64,000 nucleotides of DNA from Polytrichum commune (Eukaryota; Streptophyta; Polytrichopsida; Polytrichales; Polytrichaceae): the NCBI GenBank assembly GCA_950295325.1, contig OX485808.1:34492527-34556526 (forward strand). Reading direction: 5' to 3'. The notes under the pieces were generated by a model. That model was not told the origin of the DNA. It made no database searches and saw nothing but the letters and a program-made list of their open reading frames with translations. Below, in pieces: positions 1 through 11,790 of the stretch. The position numbers and the translations under genes were made by a program. Each line of letters begins with the position of its first letter. The first letter of the stretch is position 1.

Positions 1-412
1 TAAGGGCATCTACAGTAAGTGGTTTCTTTTCTATAATAAGGGGTTTATTGTTGTTCCAGGAATCACCCATCTTTATTCCATGTGGAGTTATTCCTAACTG
101 ATGTGATAACTGGCAAGGCATAAATTTGAAGGGTTGCTTGTATTTCATAGGGAAGGGTAACTCAAAATTTTCCCTTTCAAAATGAAGGGTTATCTCAAAA
201 ATCGCCCTTCATGTATGTATTGAAGTTTTTGTTGAAAGTGCACATTATCATGTTTACTTTTTTTTTGAAGGGTTACTTTTTTTTTGCCGTTCATTTTGAA
301 GGGTTTATAGAAAATTAACCCTTCCTTTTTGAAGGGTTGCAAAATATTTTGAAGGGAAAGTGAAGGGCTGGACCCCAAAATAAGGGTAATAGCCCTTCAA
401 ATTTACTCCTTG
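1..412. repeat. AAGGGTT-rich repeat block, probably part of a MITE cut by the window edge
   Basis: GAAGGGTT-type words recur many times in both orientations between about 130 and 400, giving local self-complementarity. The first bases read TAA then GGGCATCTACAGTAAG, which resembles a Tourist/Harbinger terminus next to a TAA target site. I did not find the matching right end, so the element type is a guess. No coding frame is supported. Confidence 0.4.
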
Positions 413-628
413 ATAACTGGTATAATTATGTAAACGTAGCCTCACCGTGAGATGTGGATAGTAGTGGCTAGGTGGCAAAGAATTCTTTTACTTTAAAAAC
501 TATTGCTCTTGTAAGTGGACTTGAAGATCACCCACCTAGGTGGGCCACCTTTGCGAAAATGACCTTTCATAAGGGGGAATGATCCATACATAATTCCTGG
601 CACTAGTTCCAACACTATACAGAAGAAT

Positions 629-1043
629 CTCGGGGAGTGCACTTAAAGTTAAGACTAGGAATCACGTGAGTGCGTACTTTTGACCCCCCTATGTATGTAC
701 TAAAAAATCATCTAGAAATTGTAAACAAAATATGAAGTTGTTAAACACAATCTAAAGTTCTTGTTGTATACATTTCAATAAATAATCAATTGTAAATATT
801 TTTAAATTGATTTTTGAAACAAAAAACAACGCATTTTAGTTCAAACTTCTATCATTTTTTTATAATAAAATTTAAAAACTTTTCGTCCTGAAATTTATAC
901 CAAGTGATAGATATATATGTAATGATTTGGCACTTAAAAAGTCTTAATTTAAAAACTATTTTAAGGCCAAGTATTGTAGGGGGTATGCCATTAAAACGCA
1001 CTCACGTGTATTCCTAATCTTAACTTTAAGTGCACTCCCCGGG
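629..1043. mobile_element. hAT-like non-autonomous TIR element (CTCGGGG family), 415 bp
   Basis: The ends are long inverted repeats: the left starts CTCGGGGAGTGCACTTAAAG and the right, reverse-complemented, starts CCCGGGGAGTGCACTTAAAG, with similarity continuing for about 65 bp. A perfect 8-bp duplication AGAAGAAT flanks it at 621-628 and 1044-1051; 8 bp is the usual hAT target-site length. The interior is AT-rich and non-coding. The start and the subterminal order of motifs resemble the poly-G element at 48676-49021, so the two look like one family. Confidence 0.85.
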
Positions 1044-1051
1044 AGAAGAAT

Positions 1052-2331
1052 ACGGTAACTATTCCATAGTTGCAAACAACAACAATGATTGTCACAAACC
1101 CATTGATCAATTATATCAAAATGATAGCAAAATGCTATACAAATCATCTCAACTTGCTTAAATGTGTCTAGAATTCTCCAATTGTCACCATAAATCCTTA
1201 AAAGAAAACTCCATGTACGCTCCAAATTTTGATAGACTTGAGTTGTTCACAAGGTCCGTTAGACAAAATCAAAGGTAGTACTTTTATTTATATTTATGAT
1301 AACGATTAAGGTTTTCTCACATATTGATAAAGATAAAACCCCATGCTAATTAGATGTTATGTCAATTGCTATCTCCCAATAAAACAAAATCCAAGGTATA
1401 GACTCTCAAGGAATGCTTGAACTAGTGTCTATTATAGGCATATGTCACTTTATATTTCATTAATATAACACAAGATTGTTATTCCACTTTGGGAACACAA
1501 TTAACATGATTTCCACTCTTCTTTCTTTCAAAGGTTCCTATTTCAGGACCTTTCTTTCAATATTTCATTTAATCTTGTCTATTTCATGACTGTGGTATGT
1601 AAATTCCCATTTTCTTATTCAAAGTGTGACCATAGGCTTTGATAATAATGACTTCTTGAGTGTAACAATTGACTCTGTGTAACCATTGGCCAATGCATCT
1701 TCAAATCACAAATTTGTTTTATTATTTGGTCATTGTTAATTCCAATGTAAGACATTTGTTTATTTAATACTTCCAAGATTTAATCATTACTCACAACTCA
1801 TGCAACTAATAGTTAAAACCATGATCAAACTATAGTCTTGGCTACCGTGCACTACCTGCAATAACGACAACTAGGGTAATACTCAAGACCATAGTTAATA
1901 ATGTTAACTTGTGCTTAATTTTCATAGATCAAGTTATCGGACTAGGTATCCTCCTAACACCACAACTCAATGTGTAGGATGACTCATAATTACTCTTGAT
2001 AAAATCAAATTTCATTTTCCTAATACTAGAATAGATCATTGTTATACCATTTGCCATCTCCACAATTACACAACCAATCAAAATATTTTTCTCGTCATCT
2101 TTGGTTGGTAAGGGGATTCTCTATCATCTCTTTCATTCAACAAACCCACTATTCATATGACAATAGTTCTTCCTTCCAACTATCGTCAATTTAATAATAA
2201 GATTCATCTTATTTTCCACTTCACCTTTCACAAGTTTCAATAATAGTCAATAGTTTCCTCTCTCAAGCTAACTCTTGACCTTTTAGCTACTTCACACATC
2301 CTTTGCCTCTCATAGGACTTGACTCTTCAAG
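1052..2331. other. AT-rich intergenic stretch, nothing recognised
   Basis: No long open frame, transposase motif or terminal inverted repeat was recognised here. The sequence is C/T-rich on the plus strand toward its right end, without an obvious repeat unit. Confidence 0.5.
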
Positions 2332-2342
2332 TGGCTTCTTTC

Positions 2343-2725
2343 ATCTTCCTGCCTATAAATCACTAGCAGCACCAAGTCATGTATAACACACTAAACGATC
2401 AGACGGACTCAACGGGAATCGAACCCGGACCGTCTAAGTGTAGTACAAACATCCTCCCTCAACCAACCAAGGAAACATGACTTGGCGACCACCAACACAA
2501 CAAACCACAACTTATACTATAACACAAATGTAATTACTTGCTAACAACTACGGTGGGTTACTCTTATTTGTTTTCCAGTTACTATAGTGTCCATCCTCGA
2601 AAGGGGAGAGTAGTACTGTCCAAATTTCCCCTTGTCTGGCGGGCATCGGGTCATTTGACAATACGAACGGACACTTCATTCACGTCGGCCCCTTAAATTG
2701 GGACCGGAGTTTCTATCTATCTATC
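2343..2725 (+). mobile_element. Retroposed SINE-like insertion with (TCTA)n tail and antisense tRNA-like module
   Basis: The block is flanked by an 11-bp direct repeat TGGCTTCTTTC at 2332-2342 and 2726-2736 and ends in TTTCTATCTATCTATC, as expected for target-primed retroposition. Its last ~150 bp (from about 2575) closely matches 25219-25370. Just before the tail, CGGCCCC and GGGACCG can pair as a stem, comparable to the LINE 3' end at 44.83 kb. The 5' part holds a tRNA-like B box in the opposite orientation (see the tRNA-like entry), so this is not a simple tRNA-headed SINE. Confidence 0.75.
2390..2492 (-). other. tRNA-like module with Pol III A/B-box candidates
   Basis: On the minus strand the B box reads GGGTTCGATTCCC, a perfect tRNA T-arm consensus. 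About 40 nt upstream is TTGGTTGAGGGAGG, a weak A-box match. Acceptor and anticodon stems are not clear, so I do not call a functional tRNA. Short complementary words (CCAAGTCATGT and ACATGACTTGG) bracket the module at about 2373 and 2475. It sits inside the retroposed insertion but antisense to its tail. Confidence 0.5.
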
Positions 2726-2736
2726 TGGCTTCTTTC

Positions 2737-4130
2737 TCATATAACCCTTGAACACTTTGTTCCACCCTCTCACAAGGTTACTCTTACTCTCGCTCAACAA
2801 TGTTTTCTCTTTATCATCTGTCTCATCGGATAATTTCTACTTGCTCTCTCTTTGTCGCTTGGGGTTTCTCCTCTTGAGGTGCTAACAAAGCTTAGTTTCA
2901 TTTGGTTCTTCCTCTCGAAGTGGCATTCCATCACTCTTTGCGAGAATAGTTTTACTCACACCCTCATTCCACTAACACTCTGGCAATAGTTTTATCCTTC
3001 TCTACTCAGGTTAGCCCTATCTAATCTACGTCTATCTTATGTTGAACATTGAAAAAGGTCATTGTTCTTGGACGATTATTACAAAATATTCAATATCTTC
3101 CAACAATATGCTTAGCTTCTAGATTCATTCCATAATTTCTTAAACATTTCCACTCTTCCATCTTTCATGCACTCTTTCATTGTTTATTTCCTCTTTCTGA
3201 TTCATATTCTCTTTTCCTTAGATGTTGATCAATTCTCTATCAATTTCTCATTGCTCTCCACAACTCTTATATGCTCACTATCACAACTTTAACTCACTCA
3301 ATTTCACTTGCAACTTCGGACTTAGTCAAGTGCAATCACATCAAAAGACAATGGTTCACAATTTCAAATACACTCAATCAAGACAAGATAATTTGACTAG
3401 GCTTCGGCCATTCAATGTCACTTATTTTCAAAATGAACACTATATTTTACCACAAAGTGGTAATCTCATAATCATTGCGGCGATTACTCTTAGTTTGAAA
3501 AATATAGTTTAGTTATAACCTCGCACACTCTAAGTGTTGAGGGAGACAAAATTGCTTAGTCCAACATTGCTCTCAAGTTGCCTAAGAAATACTTATGTTC
3601 TTCAACTCTTCTTGCCTCCTTATGCTCGGTAGGGAAGACAATAGTTACATTGTATCTAACTAAGGGCTCCTAAGCATGTGCTTATAGTTGTAACTAACTA
3701 TCTTCGTCCATAGTTCATTATCTTCATCTATCTACATGATGATTTCATCCACATTTTGCGTAGCTGCCTATAGTGGAACAATTTACCAAAACTTTGGCTC
3801 ACATCAATATTTAACCAATTAAAGATGTGACAAGAAATGTCATGGATGATGGTGGATGCAAGTCATACATTGGCTTTGATGAATGAAAGGATGGATGGAT
3901 GGGGATTCAAACAATGATGGGATTGAGAAAAAAAAATTCAACTGTAGCAAAAAGGTCTTAATATCTTCTTGTTTTTCCTTTATCAAAGTTTTTTTCCATT
4001 CAATGTTGGACTACTTCCTTACCATGATGCTTGGTAATAGAGAATTCTGTCCAAATCCATCACGTCACATCATGTCCAATGATAGTGACGTGACAACAAA
4101 CCAAAAAAGTTACATCACTGAGGGGTGAAT
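2737..4130. other. Intergenic stretch, no supported gene
   Basis: It contains only short chance frames, the longest being 96 codons at 3222-3512 with no recognisable domain. A short ATGG run occurs near 3886-3902. Confidence 0.45.
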
Positions 4131-4560
4131 TCCAATAGTTTACTTAGGGGTAAATTGACATGGTCAATCCCCTAGTCGATTGCTAACTCGACCATAAGTT
4201 AGCAATTGACACAACAATCGATTGCAAAAGAAAAGAAAAGAAACAATCAACTACTTTGGTCGATTGCTCTAGGTTGACTTCTACTAGCAATCGACCTCTA
4301 GGAAAAGGAAAAGGAAAAAAATAGAAATATATGGATGGTCAAATCTTGCATCTAACAAGGTCTTAAAGTCCATAATTGTTTTTGAACTTTTTTAATTTTT
4401 TTTAATTTTAAGAACTCGACAACTAGTTACAATCGACTAGAGTAGTTGACCAAAAAAGTAATGTTTTAAAAACAAAAAATGATGTAGTAAGAAAACCTAC
4501 CATGTTAATGGGTGTCACGTCATCTGTGATGTGACAAAACAATCAGGGGACATGTCATGT
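4130..4560. repeat. Dispersed ~400-bp repeat rich in CGATTGC/GTTGACA words, copy 1
   Basis: It shares a TCTTGCATCTAA core followed by a diverged AAAGNCNNNAATT stretch, plus repeated short palindromic words, with 9090-9440. Divergence is high and ends are not defined. No coding content. Confidence 0.4.
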
Positions 4561-4658
4561 TCATTTGCACATCCTTGCTTGGTAAAATATGATTAGAGTA
4601 AGGGAAAAACAATCACCTATTCATGTCGGTGTAAAATACATCAATGTTTATTTTATTA

Positions 4659-4850
4659 TTTATGTTGTACTACAACCATTCATAACATATTTTAGATCCA
4701 TAAGAGTGTACTATGGGACTGAGATTTTTTTCAAGAATATTCCCCACATTCAGTTTGAATGTGGGAAATATTTTGCATAATACTATCAATCCCACAAATC
4801 ATTCTTATGGATTTAAATAATGTTATGTTAGAAGAACTATAACTTATACA
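4659..4850. mobile_element. Short MITE-like imperfect hairpin, ~190 bp
   Basis: The arms fold around a centre near 4757 (CCCACATTCAG against TTTGAATGTGGG), and complementarity continues outward through ATCCATAAGA-type words and a CATAACAT word on both sides. The whole segment could form one long hairpin. No target-site duplication was fixed, so MITE is an inference from shape. Confidence 0.55.
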
Positions 4851-5810
4851 TTGTCCAGTCGTGCAATCCCACCCACTTTTACTACAAGATAAAATATTCC
4901 CAATGCCAATCTACTGCCCTATAAGCACAACACCTAAAATTGTCATGCTATAAGTTGTTCTTGTCGTTTTTCATTGGATAATGAACAAGAGAGACCCTCT
5001 TGTATTGTGATTTCATGTTGCCCATGATAACAATCATGTAATCATTGTAATGATACTAGCCAATACAAATTGTCCAATGTTGATTGGAATTAAAGTATGT
5101 GGGCCTTATGTTGTCACTCTTCTTGACTAGACTCTTATGTTTGAATGGTATATGACAAGGATTGTTGTTAAGAATGGACAAAATAATAATAATTGTGTGT
5201 CACAAGGAGGTTGACCTACGTGCATGAATTATAGACACCATTCTAGGCTCAACAATCAACACAATTGGGAAGGCCTATGTGATCATCTAAAAAGAAAGAG
5301 AATCTTCACGTTGACCTTTATAACTTTGGATCTCAATATGGATTTGGGAACTTGGAATGGCAATCTTTCTCATTCATAATTGTTAACTAGATGAGCAAAT
5401 TCCCAATGTCATCCAACAGACAAAATTGTCTGTGGAATTGGAAGTGCCCATAATAGGACCTGCATACCCTTAACATTGATTGATTATGCATGTTGGGTTC
5501 AAAAAACTAGTGCAAGATTAATTTTTGCAAATTAGGAAGAGTATTTTCTTAAATCATAATCAAGTAGATGTGCTGGGAAAATGGTGTAACATTAGTGTTA
5601 CTTCATTTTTCACATATCCTAGGGTAAACTCCATGGGGTCAATTTTGTTGCACTTGACTAATACGATTGCTCGATTTCATAGATATTTGGTCATGGACCC
5701 CAATGTATAAACCCACCCATTGTTGTATCCACATAGCAAACATTGATTACTTGTGAAGAGTGCAAATTATGTTGGAAAATGTGTGGCGAGGGCTCACACC
5801 CATCACTAAT
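4851..5810. other. Intergenic stretch with diverged copy of a dispersed repeat
   Basis: Positions about 5230-5420 resemble the repeat family seen at 26.1-26.7 kb (an ACAATCAACACAATTGGGA-like core). No gene is supported. Confidence 0.35.
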
Positions 5811-5928
5811 AGAAATATGGAAGTTTCATGACACAACAATCTAACGCAAAGTGACCAAAATGATACCAACCTATGTCATTTTGGTCACTTTGCGTTAAAT
5901 TATTGTGTCGTGAAACTACCACATTTCT
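5811..5928. repeat. Compact long-stem hairpin, ~57-bp arms with ~6-nt loop
   Basis: The left arm (5811-5864) and right arm (about 5871-5928) are nearly complementary for some 55 positions around CCAACC, with an uninterrupted core built on AACGCAAAGTGACCAAAATG. The flanks read CACTA-A-TAGAAAT on the left and, reverse-complemented, TGTAGTAGAAAT on the right, suggesting the ends of a tiny MITE. It could also serve as a small-RNA precursor. Confidence 0.7.
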
Positions 5929-7100
5929 ACTACAATAATCATCTCAATTGTGCATGTGGTACTAATTCCCAAAACACACACTGTTTTGCCAAGTCTCAAA
6001 ATTAATGAGGGCTAAATTTTATACTGAGCGATATTAAATTCATGAATGCATGCTCTATTACAATACATTTCAAGAAAATTAGTGCATGCTCTATGGTGTT
6101 CGTAGTGTGACAAAAACATTCTATGCAAACACATGCTTGTCAACATAACTTTACTTGGCCCTATGGTTAAGTTTGTTTCGATACTTGACATTTGATAGAG
6201 ACCTCCACCGTCTTACCTTTATGGGAAGAAACTTAAATAATATGAAGAAATTAACGCCGGTATGAATAGTATGAATAGTGCTGCTATGAATAAATAGTGT
6301 CTTCAGAGAATAGTTTTAGGATGAACACTTCTTCTTAGATCTTATGGTGGCACTAACTTCACGACGAAAACAAATTTAGTATCACCTCCACTATTTTGCC
6401 ACATGCACTATTAGCCTACCCTCAAAAAGTGGGATAAATATTGTAGAGCATCATCAAAATCCGCATTGTTTTGCAGAAAATGAATACGGTCATCCACATC
6501 TTACTACAAAATAAGCCCACATGTGTCCATGGCAAACTCACCGCAAACATAAAGAGACAAGGAAATCAATGCCTTTATTTTTTCCTCATAGTTTCACCGA
6601 AAATTCACTCATTTTTCTAGAAGTGACTCCGAATCTCCATCCAAAAGTGCGTCATTTTATCTAAAGTAGTCTAGGATGCTTTAATTGATGAGCTCTTTAC
6701 CTATCACCCGTGTTCAAGATTGAAGTCTTGAATGCCCTTCGAGCACAATTTGGCCCTTCATAATACACCTCTCTCAAAACAACCCTTCAAAATGCAACCC
6801 CAAATTGAAAATGAACACGTCACTTGAAGTCCTCAATATAATGTGCTCGCCAGAAGAACCAACAAGCGTAGGGCAGTGTCACTACAAGAAGTAGAGTTGG
6901 ATGGTTGATTCTTAATTCTTCACAATTGTACTGAAAACATGTACCTTATAATTCATGCACAAGTTTAATCTGAGTTTTGTCTATCATAATTCCTATATTC
7001 CTGGATTGACGTCTTGGATTTGAACTAATCCTTCAAAATGAAATTCATATGAGGGCTTCAATCTTGAACACTGCCTATCGTGTCTTGTTACGCAAGACAA
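5929..7100. other. Intergenic stretch with one copy of the fold-back repeat family
   Basis: About 6165-6310 matches a segment of the fold-back at 56.35-57.72 kb and the copy at 58.39-58.70 kb; shared words include CTTACCTTTATGGGAAGAA and repeated GAATAGTG. The rest shows no recognisable gene. Confidence 0.5.
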
Positions 7101-7349
7101 ACTGAAGGTTTTTATTATTATTATTATTATAAATTATGACTATTATTATTATTTTCATTTTCATTTTATGAATCGTTTGAAAGCGGAATCAATGGATACG
7201 GCAACGAATGGTGAGGGAGGATTTGTAGTGTGCATACAACAACGGGTGGGGTGGGGTGGGGTTGGGCTAGGTGACAATAGTAAGGGATCTCCAATGCAAA
7301 TTCCATATGTGACAAACACACTTTGGGATAGAGTAAGTGGGGCCAGTGC

Positions 7350-7396
<47 letters not shown>
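7350..7396 (+). repeat. (TC)n microsatellite
   Basis: Uninterrupted TC dinucleotides occupy roughly 45 bp. The serine/leucine run in an overlapping small frame is only a translation of this tract. Confidence 0.9.
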
Positions 7397-7400
<4 letters not shown>

Positions 7401-7454
7401 CGGCTGTCGTTTCTCAAAGTAATGAAAGGGAGATTTCTTGTGCATGTCGAGATA

Positions 7455-8090
7455 TCTGAAACTGGCTGGAAGGGGAGGCCACACACGTTGAAGAAGGTTG
7501 CTTTTCAAAATGGACTTTGGTGTGCCAAGGATAAACAAATCGTCATTTGACATGTGTCTAACTTTGAGGAGTTAGTGTCAAGGTCGGTCCCTCTGCTTTT
7601 GGTTAAAACCATCCTTTCCCAACTCCAATCAGATATGGAGGTTTTAAGCCTTGCAAAACCGTCGTCTTGGATCGGTGTTGAAAACGGGCACTTATACGTT
7701 GTGAAAGAGGGAGGGACCAACCTTGAAACCAAGCTCCTCAAAGCTTTGGCACATGTCAAGGTTGAACTTCTTTTTACCTCGATCAAACTCCATTTCCAAA
7801 TTGTTCCCCCCACCCCCCTTCAATATGTGTGGCCTTTGCATAAGAAAATGGTTGGTGTTTGGTTTTCCATGTCACGCAATGAACGGGGAGAATTGGTAGT
7901 TTTTTCTCAAGCCAAGGGATTGAAGGGGAGGTCACATACGTTCAAAAAAACCGGTTTCAAAACAATGTTTGGTGGGCCCAAGGAAAAAAAAGCATTTTTG
8001 TCTTTAAACATGGGCCTAACCTTGAGGAGCTTGGTTTCAAGGTTAGTCCACGGAAGGCAAACTCTGTGTTCGAAACCTAAATGACGTCTG
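7455..8090. repeat. Internally duplicated module around a 176-codon chance frame
   Basis: A ~125-bp module at about 7460-7600 recurs at about 7915-8050; both begin with GGGGAGG(C/T)CACA and contain a TTGAGGAG...TCAAGGT word. A third copy of that word lies inverted at about 7713-7741. The open frame at 7554-8084 spans these repeats and matches no family I recognise, so I leave it uncalled. Near 8075 a GTTCGAAACC word resembles a Pol III B box, so a SINE fragment is possible. Confidence 0.45.
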
Positions 8091-9089
8091 TGGGTTTTAA
8101 TGAAATTAAACTCCCTATTTACAAGAAGATTTGCAAAGAAAAACAAATGTGTACGTACTTATGGCATGCTAGAAAAAGGACTCGTATATTTATACTTAGC
8201 TTTTCAATATAATGTGAAAAATGCTTCCACTTCGTATACAAAATATGAATCATGAAATAAATACGCCTTTATCATACATGAAATCCATTTTTCAATGAGA
8301 AAGTCATTGAACATTTTTTTCATCTACAGATGTAACTCAACGATTCCATCAAACCAACAAAGACCGGGGCACAATAATTTAGCCTCAATCAGGAGAGGAA
8401 ATTTTGGAGCCCATCAGCAATCAAATAACATCCAATCAGTAAAACCTAGAACTAAATGCAAACCCTACAATAATGGACAAGGTAGTCATTGAGGACTATT
8501 ACCATATGACAATAATAAATGAAAACATGAAGTTGATGAAACTAACACATCTGACACATGGCTCTACACCTTAGGGCCCCCAAGGTACATCTACATGTAC
8601 TTCAAAACTTCTAAGAGCCTTTTTGAATGTACATACTTGAGAAAAAAAAATACTTATCCCTTATGTATACTATGTTCGCTAATGCATCGAATGATATCCT
8701 TTCTTTGCACTCATGTTTATACATGGTATGAAGAGTCCACCACTTGGGGGTTGGTCCCTTTTTTATATTTTGGGTTAGTGACATCCATTTTCAAATTATC
8801 ACTAGACAAATTTTCATGGGCCACATTATTTCTAATAACGTAATTTTCCATTGATATTTAGTAGAGTACCATCAATCACATGATTCTACCATTAAACATA
8901 GACTATTGTGGGTCACTTACTTCTTGGGGAGTGGATTGGATTCCATACTTGTAGCTCATGGGTGCACATAAGGGGTATTGATTGTTAGGATGGGTCACAC
9001 AATATATATAGGACTAAGGAATTTCCTTTTCTTTGCAACGTAGATAGATTATGTCCTGTGGAACATTGGAAACCAAACAACAACAACAA

Positions 9090-9440
9090 CAACAACATAC
9101 AAGAGATTATCACAATTGACTACAATAATCAATTTGAAGTTGTCAACTAACCAGTTGATTGCTTTAAGGAAAATCAATAAATTTTCAAAACATTTTTGGA
9201 TTGTTAGATCTTGCATCTAATAAATATAACAGTCTTTAATTTTTGAAATTTTTGTTTTGTAGTTGATTGGTATGGTGACTGTTATTTCACAGTTGACCAT
9301 TGTGTCAACTACAAGTAGCAATCAACTTAGCAATTGGCAAGGGTTTGACTGCGTTAGTTTACCCCTATGTAAATTGTTGGACTTACCCTAGCTGATGTGA
9401 TGATTTTGGGTCCGGCGTCACATCGTTCTCATAGGATGTG
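9090..9440. repeat. Dispersed ~400-bp repeat rich in CGATTGC/GTTGACA-type words, copy 2
   Basis: Diverged partner of 4130-4560, sharing the TCTTGCATCTAA core and many CAATTG/GTTGAC words. An (AAC)n run of about 20 bp lies immediately upstream (9077-9097). Confidence 0.4.
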
Positions 9441-9842
9441 ACATGACATGATGGACGTTGATGTGAAATCCTTGAGTATGCGCGGAAGCAATTTTTGCCT
9501 ATCATATTGGAGGCTTATTTTTTGCAAGTATGTTTTCTTCTCAAATACATATGTTATGACATTACTCTCTTGTTTTATTTTTGTGGTATATGTACTTCTT
9601 GCTATTTCTAAGGTATAACTTTGTATGTATATCCCTTTTTTTTATACACCCAAAAATTGTATATAAGGGTATTGATTTGATACAGAGTGCACACATGAGG
9701 CATGCTATAAATGAAAGGTGAAATCCTTGGAGTTAATTATGACAAATGTCAGTTTCATAAGATAAAATTTTGATTCTAGAGAAGGAAATAATGATATTGA
9801 CATTTGATAGTTCTAATGTCTCACAAAAGTTCAACTTATAGT

Positions 9843-10728
9843 CACAGGGAGGTCACTGGCGAAAGTCGTAGAAACAACATGCGATAAAAAATAAGGTCTA
9901 ATATATTCATTGTAGGTAAATTTTGCAAAAAAATGTACATATAATATAGGGGGTTTTTAAATAATGAAACATGTTTACATGTAAAATACCATCACATATA
10001 ATGGCCTCTTTTATCTAGTTAGTACATGTAAAATAAAGTGGAAACAATTACTGGGGGTAACGGGTCTAGGGTAGGGTTTGTGCTTGTGCATGAAAAAAGG
10101 CTATTTTCTCTTGAAAATGCTTGGATGGATGACTTCGCATGCTAGCTTGCTTGAACATTAGTGAACCAACGGTTCAAATGTGGAGTTAATGTTCTCTACC
10201 CATGTGCCGGGAGGGAAAATTTTGGAGCTTTGTTTGACTTTATTTCATAGTCTAAGACAATGCTTCAGTTGCATGCCTTTGCCTTAGGTTTATTGTTTTG
10301 ATTTAGTTCATGTGAGTTTAGCATTGTGCCTGAACTTCACAATTCATGATTGTAAGAAGAGACATGTTCTTCATGAAAAAAATTGTCGCTTACAGAACCA
10401 AAAGAAAATGGGGTGTACAAAATAAAATGTAGTTTAAGAAAAAAAAAATGGACAACACTTGGGCTCCGAGAAAAACAAATTGGGGTAAAGCCAAAAAATT
10501 GGTTACTTGGAATATAAGAAAAAAATGTAGTATAAATAAAATAGGGTATTTTAAAGTGATTCCACCAAAAATTTATAATGACTGATAGGGTGTATTAAAA
10601 TACAAGCATTTACCTTTATTTTGAAAATACCATACCTTGTAATCTTTTCTGCAAGGATATATCCCCCCGATAAGTAGGTCTTGAGCGCACGTGTATGCAT
10701 TAATTAAAGAGGGAGTGACCTCCCCGTG
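9843..10728. mobile_element. hAT-like TIR element (CACGGGTAG family), long copy, 886 bp
   Basis: The left end CACAGGGAGGTCACT and the right end AGTGACCTCCCCGTG are inverted repeats that match the ends of the copies at 15356, 22680, 40965 and 41897. Flanks are CTTATAGT (9835-9842) and CTTATAAT (10729-10736), an 8-bp duplication with one mismatch. Interior has no transposase frame. Confidence 0.65.
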
Positions 10729-10859
10729 CTTATAATGTATATTGCTATGCGCACTTGATTTGACTCACACTAATTTATCAACATTTCGTACTATCTTGAA
10801 GATTTGTAACCATAGAAACAAAATGCAAGAAATTTGTTTACACAAAATGTTTGAGACCC

Positions 10860-11790
10860 ACCTCATAGTCATATCATGAGTGGGACTGCATTGGCGTCAA
10901 GGGGGGCGGGGGAACATGAGGTCTATTTTTCTTGTTTTCATTGGGTAGCAGTTTCTAGGAATCTATCATGGCAATATGTAAATTTGATGAAATGGACGAG
11001 GAGGTGGGGGGAGGGGCTAGCTAGGGGTGGGTCATGTGTCTCAAGCCTTCAATTAGAAGGATATCTAGTTGGAGGGCATGTGCAAGGTGTGAGGGAGCAC
11101 AAGCAAGGCCATAGCCAATGAGGAGGTGGATTGGCTTTGGTGAGGCATTTCCAATGGGTTTGGTGGTTTTGACATAAGGTAGGGGTGGCAATTTCCGTGC
11201 GAGTCCTAAAGTCGACCCCTATGTCAGAAGCACCTATCTAGGTGCTTTTACTGTTCACATCGCTGCCAGCATTTCATTGGTTGCCAGCGGTCGGTTTAAT
11301 GCTGCCAGTGGTCGGTTTTAGAAATCCACCCTGTGGATATACCACGTACCCTATGTGAGAGTGTTGGTCACTCTACAAGGTTTCCTTTAAAAATTTGTAG
11401 AAAATCATAAACATGCTGGAAAATTTTGATTTTTTCATAGTTGCTCTTGCACCAGCTTTGCGGAGCGCCCAAAATTTATAAAAAAATAATTTCAGCATCC
11501 CAACTAGGCACATTTGAAATTTGGACGGAAATAGCCACCCCTACCTTAAGGAGTTCTCGAACGTGGTCAAGGTCTTTGTTATGTCGGTCATTATGAAGTC
11601 CTTGGAGGATGGGGTGTTGAAATCTGGCCAAAACATGTGGCACTCTTAAAAAGGGGGCAAAATGGTGATGGGAATTGTCCGAGATAGAAGATGGCAGTTG
11701 CTCATGTATCGAGGGTTGCAAAACTTTAGGGCTTGGTGATATGTGAGGGAAGTAGTTCAAGATGATCCCATAAATTGTGTGAAAGGTTGG
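10860..11790 (-). pseudogene. LINE (RNase H/zinc-knuckle C-terminus) fragment, split by a hAT-like element
   Basis: On the minus strand, about 11545-11720 encodes a degraded C-terminal region with HVLARFQHPILQGL followed by NDRHNKD. This is the conserved segment (Cys-knuckle, then xRHNK) seen in the LINE copies at 44.1 kb and 62.0 kb; the first Cys pair is lost. About 10905-11090 aligns with the next part of the LINE at 61.7-61.86 kb, including AATCTATCATGGCAATATGT. The two parts are separated by the element at 11180-11543. Protein identity to the other copies is low, so this may be a related subfamily. Confidence 0.6.
11180..11543. mobile_element. hAT-like non-autonomous element, TAGGGGTGGC ends, 364 bp
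   Basis: The left end TAGGGGTGGCAATTTCCGT and the right end ACGGAAATAGCCACCCCTA are inverted repeats. TAGGGGTGGC is a typical hAT terminus. The flanks ACATAAGG (11172-11179) and CCTTAAGG (11544-11551) match at 6 of 8 positions. It is inserted in a LINE fragment. The interior has two GCCAG(C/T)G(G)TCGGTTT repeats and no coding frame. Confidence 0.75.

Noticed and set aside
2390-2492. Functional tRNA gene on the minus strand
   Set aside because: The B box is perfect, but I could not place the acceptor and anticodon stems, and the module lies inside a retroposed insertion.
7554-8084. 176-codon open frame
   Set aside because: It spans a local duplication and inverted words, has open frames on the opposite strand in the same region, and matches no known domain.
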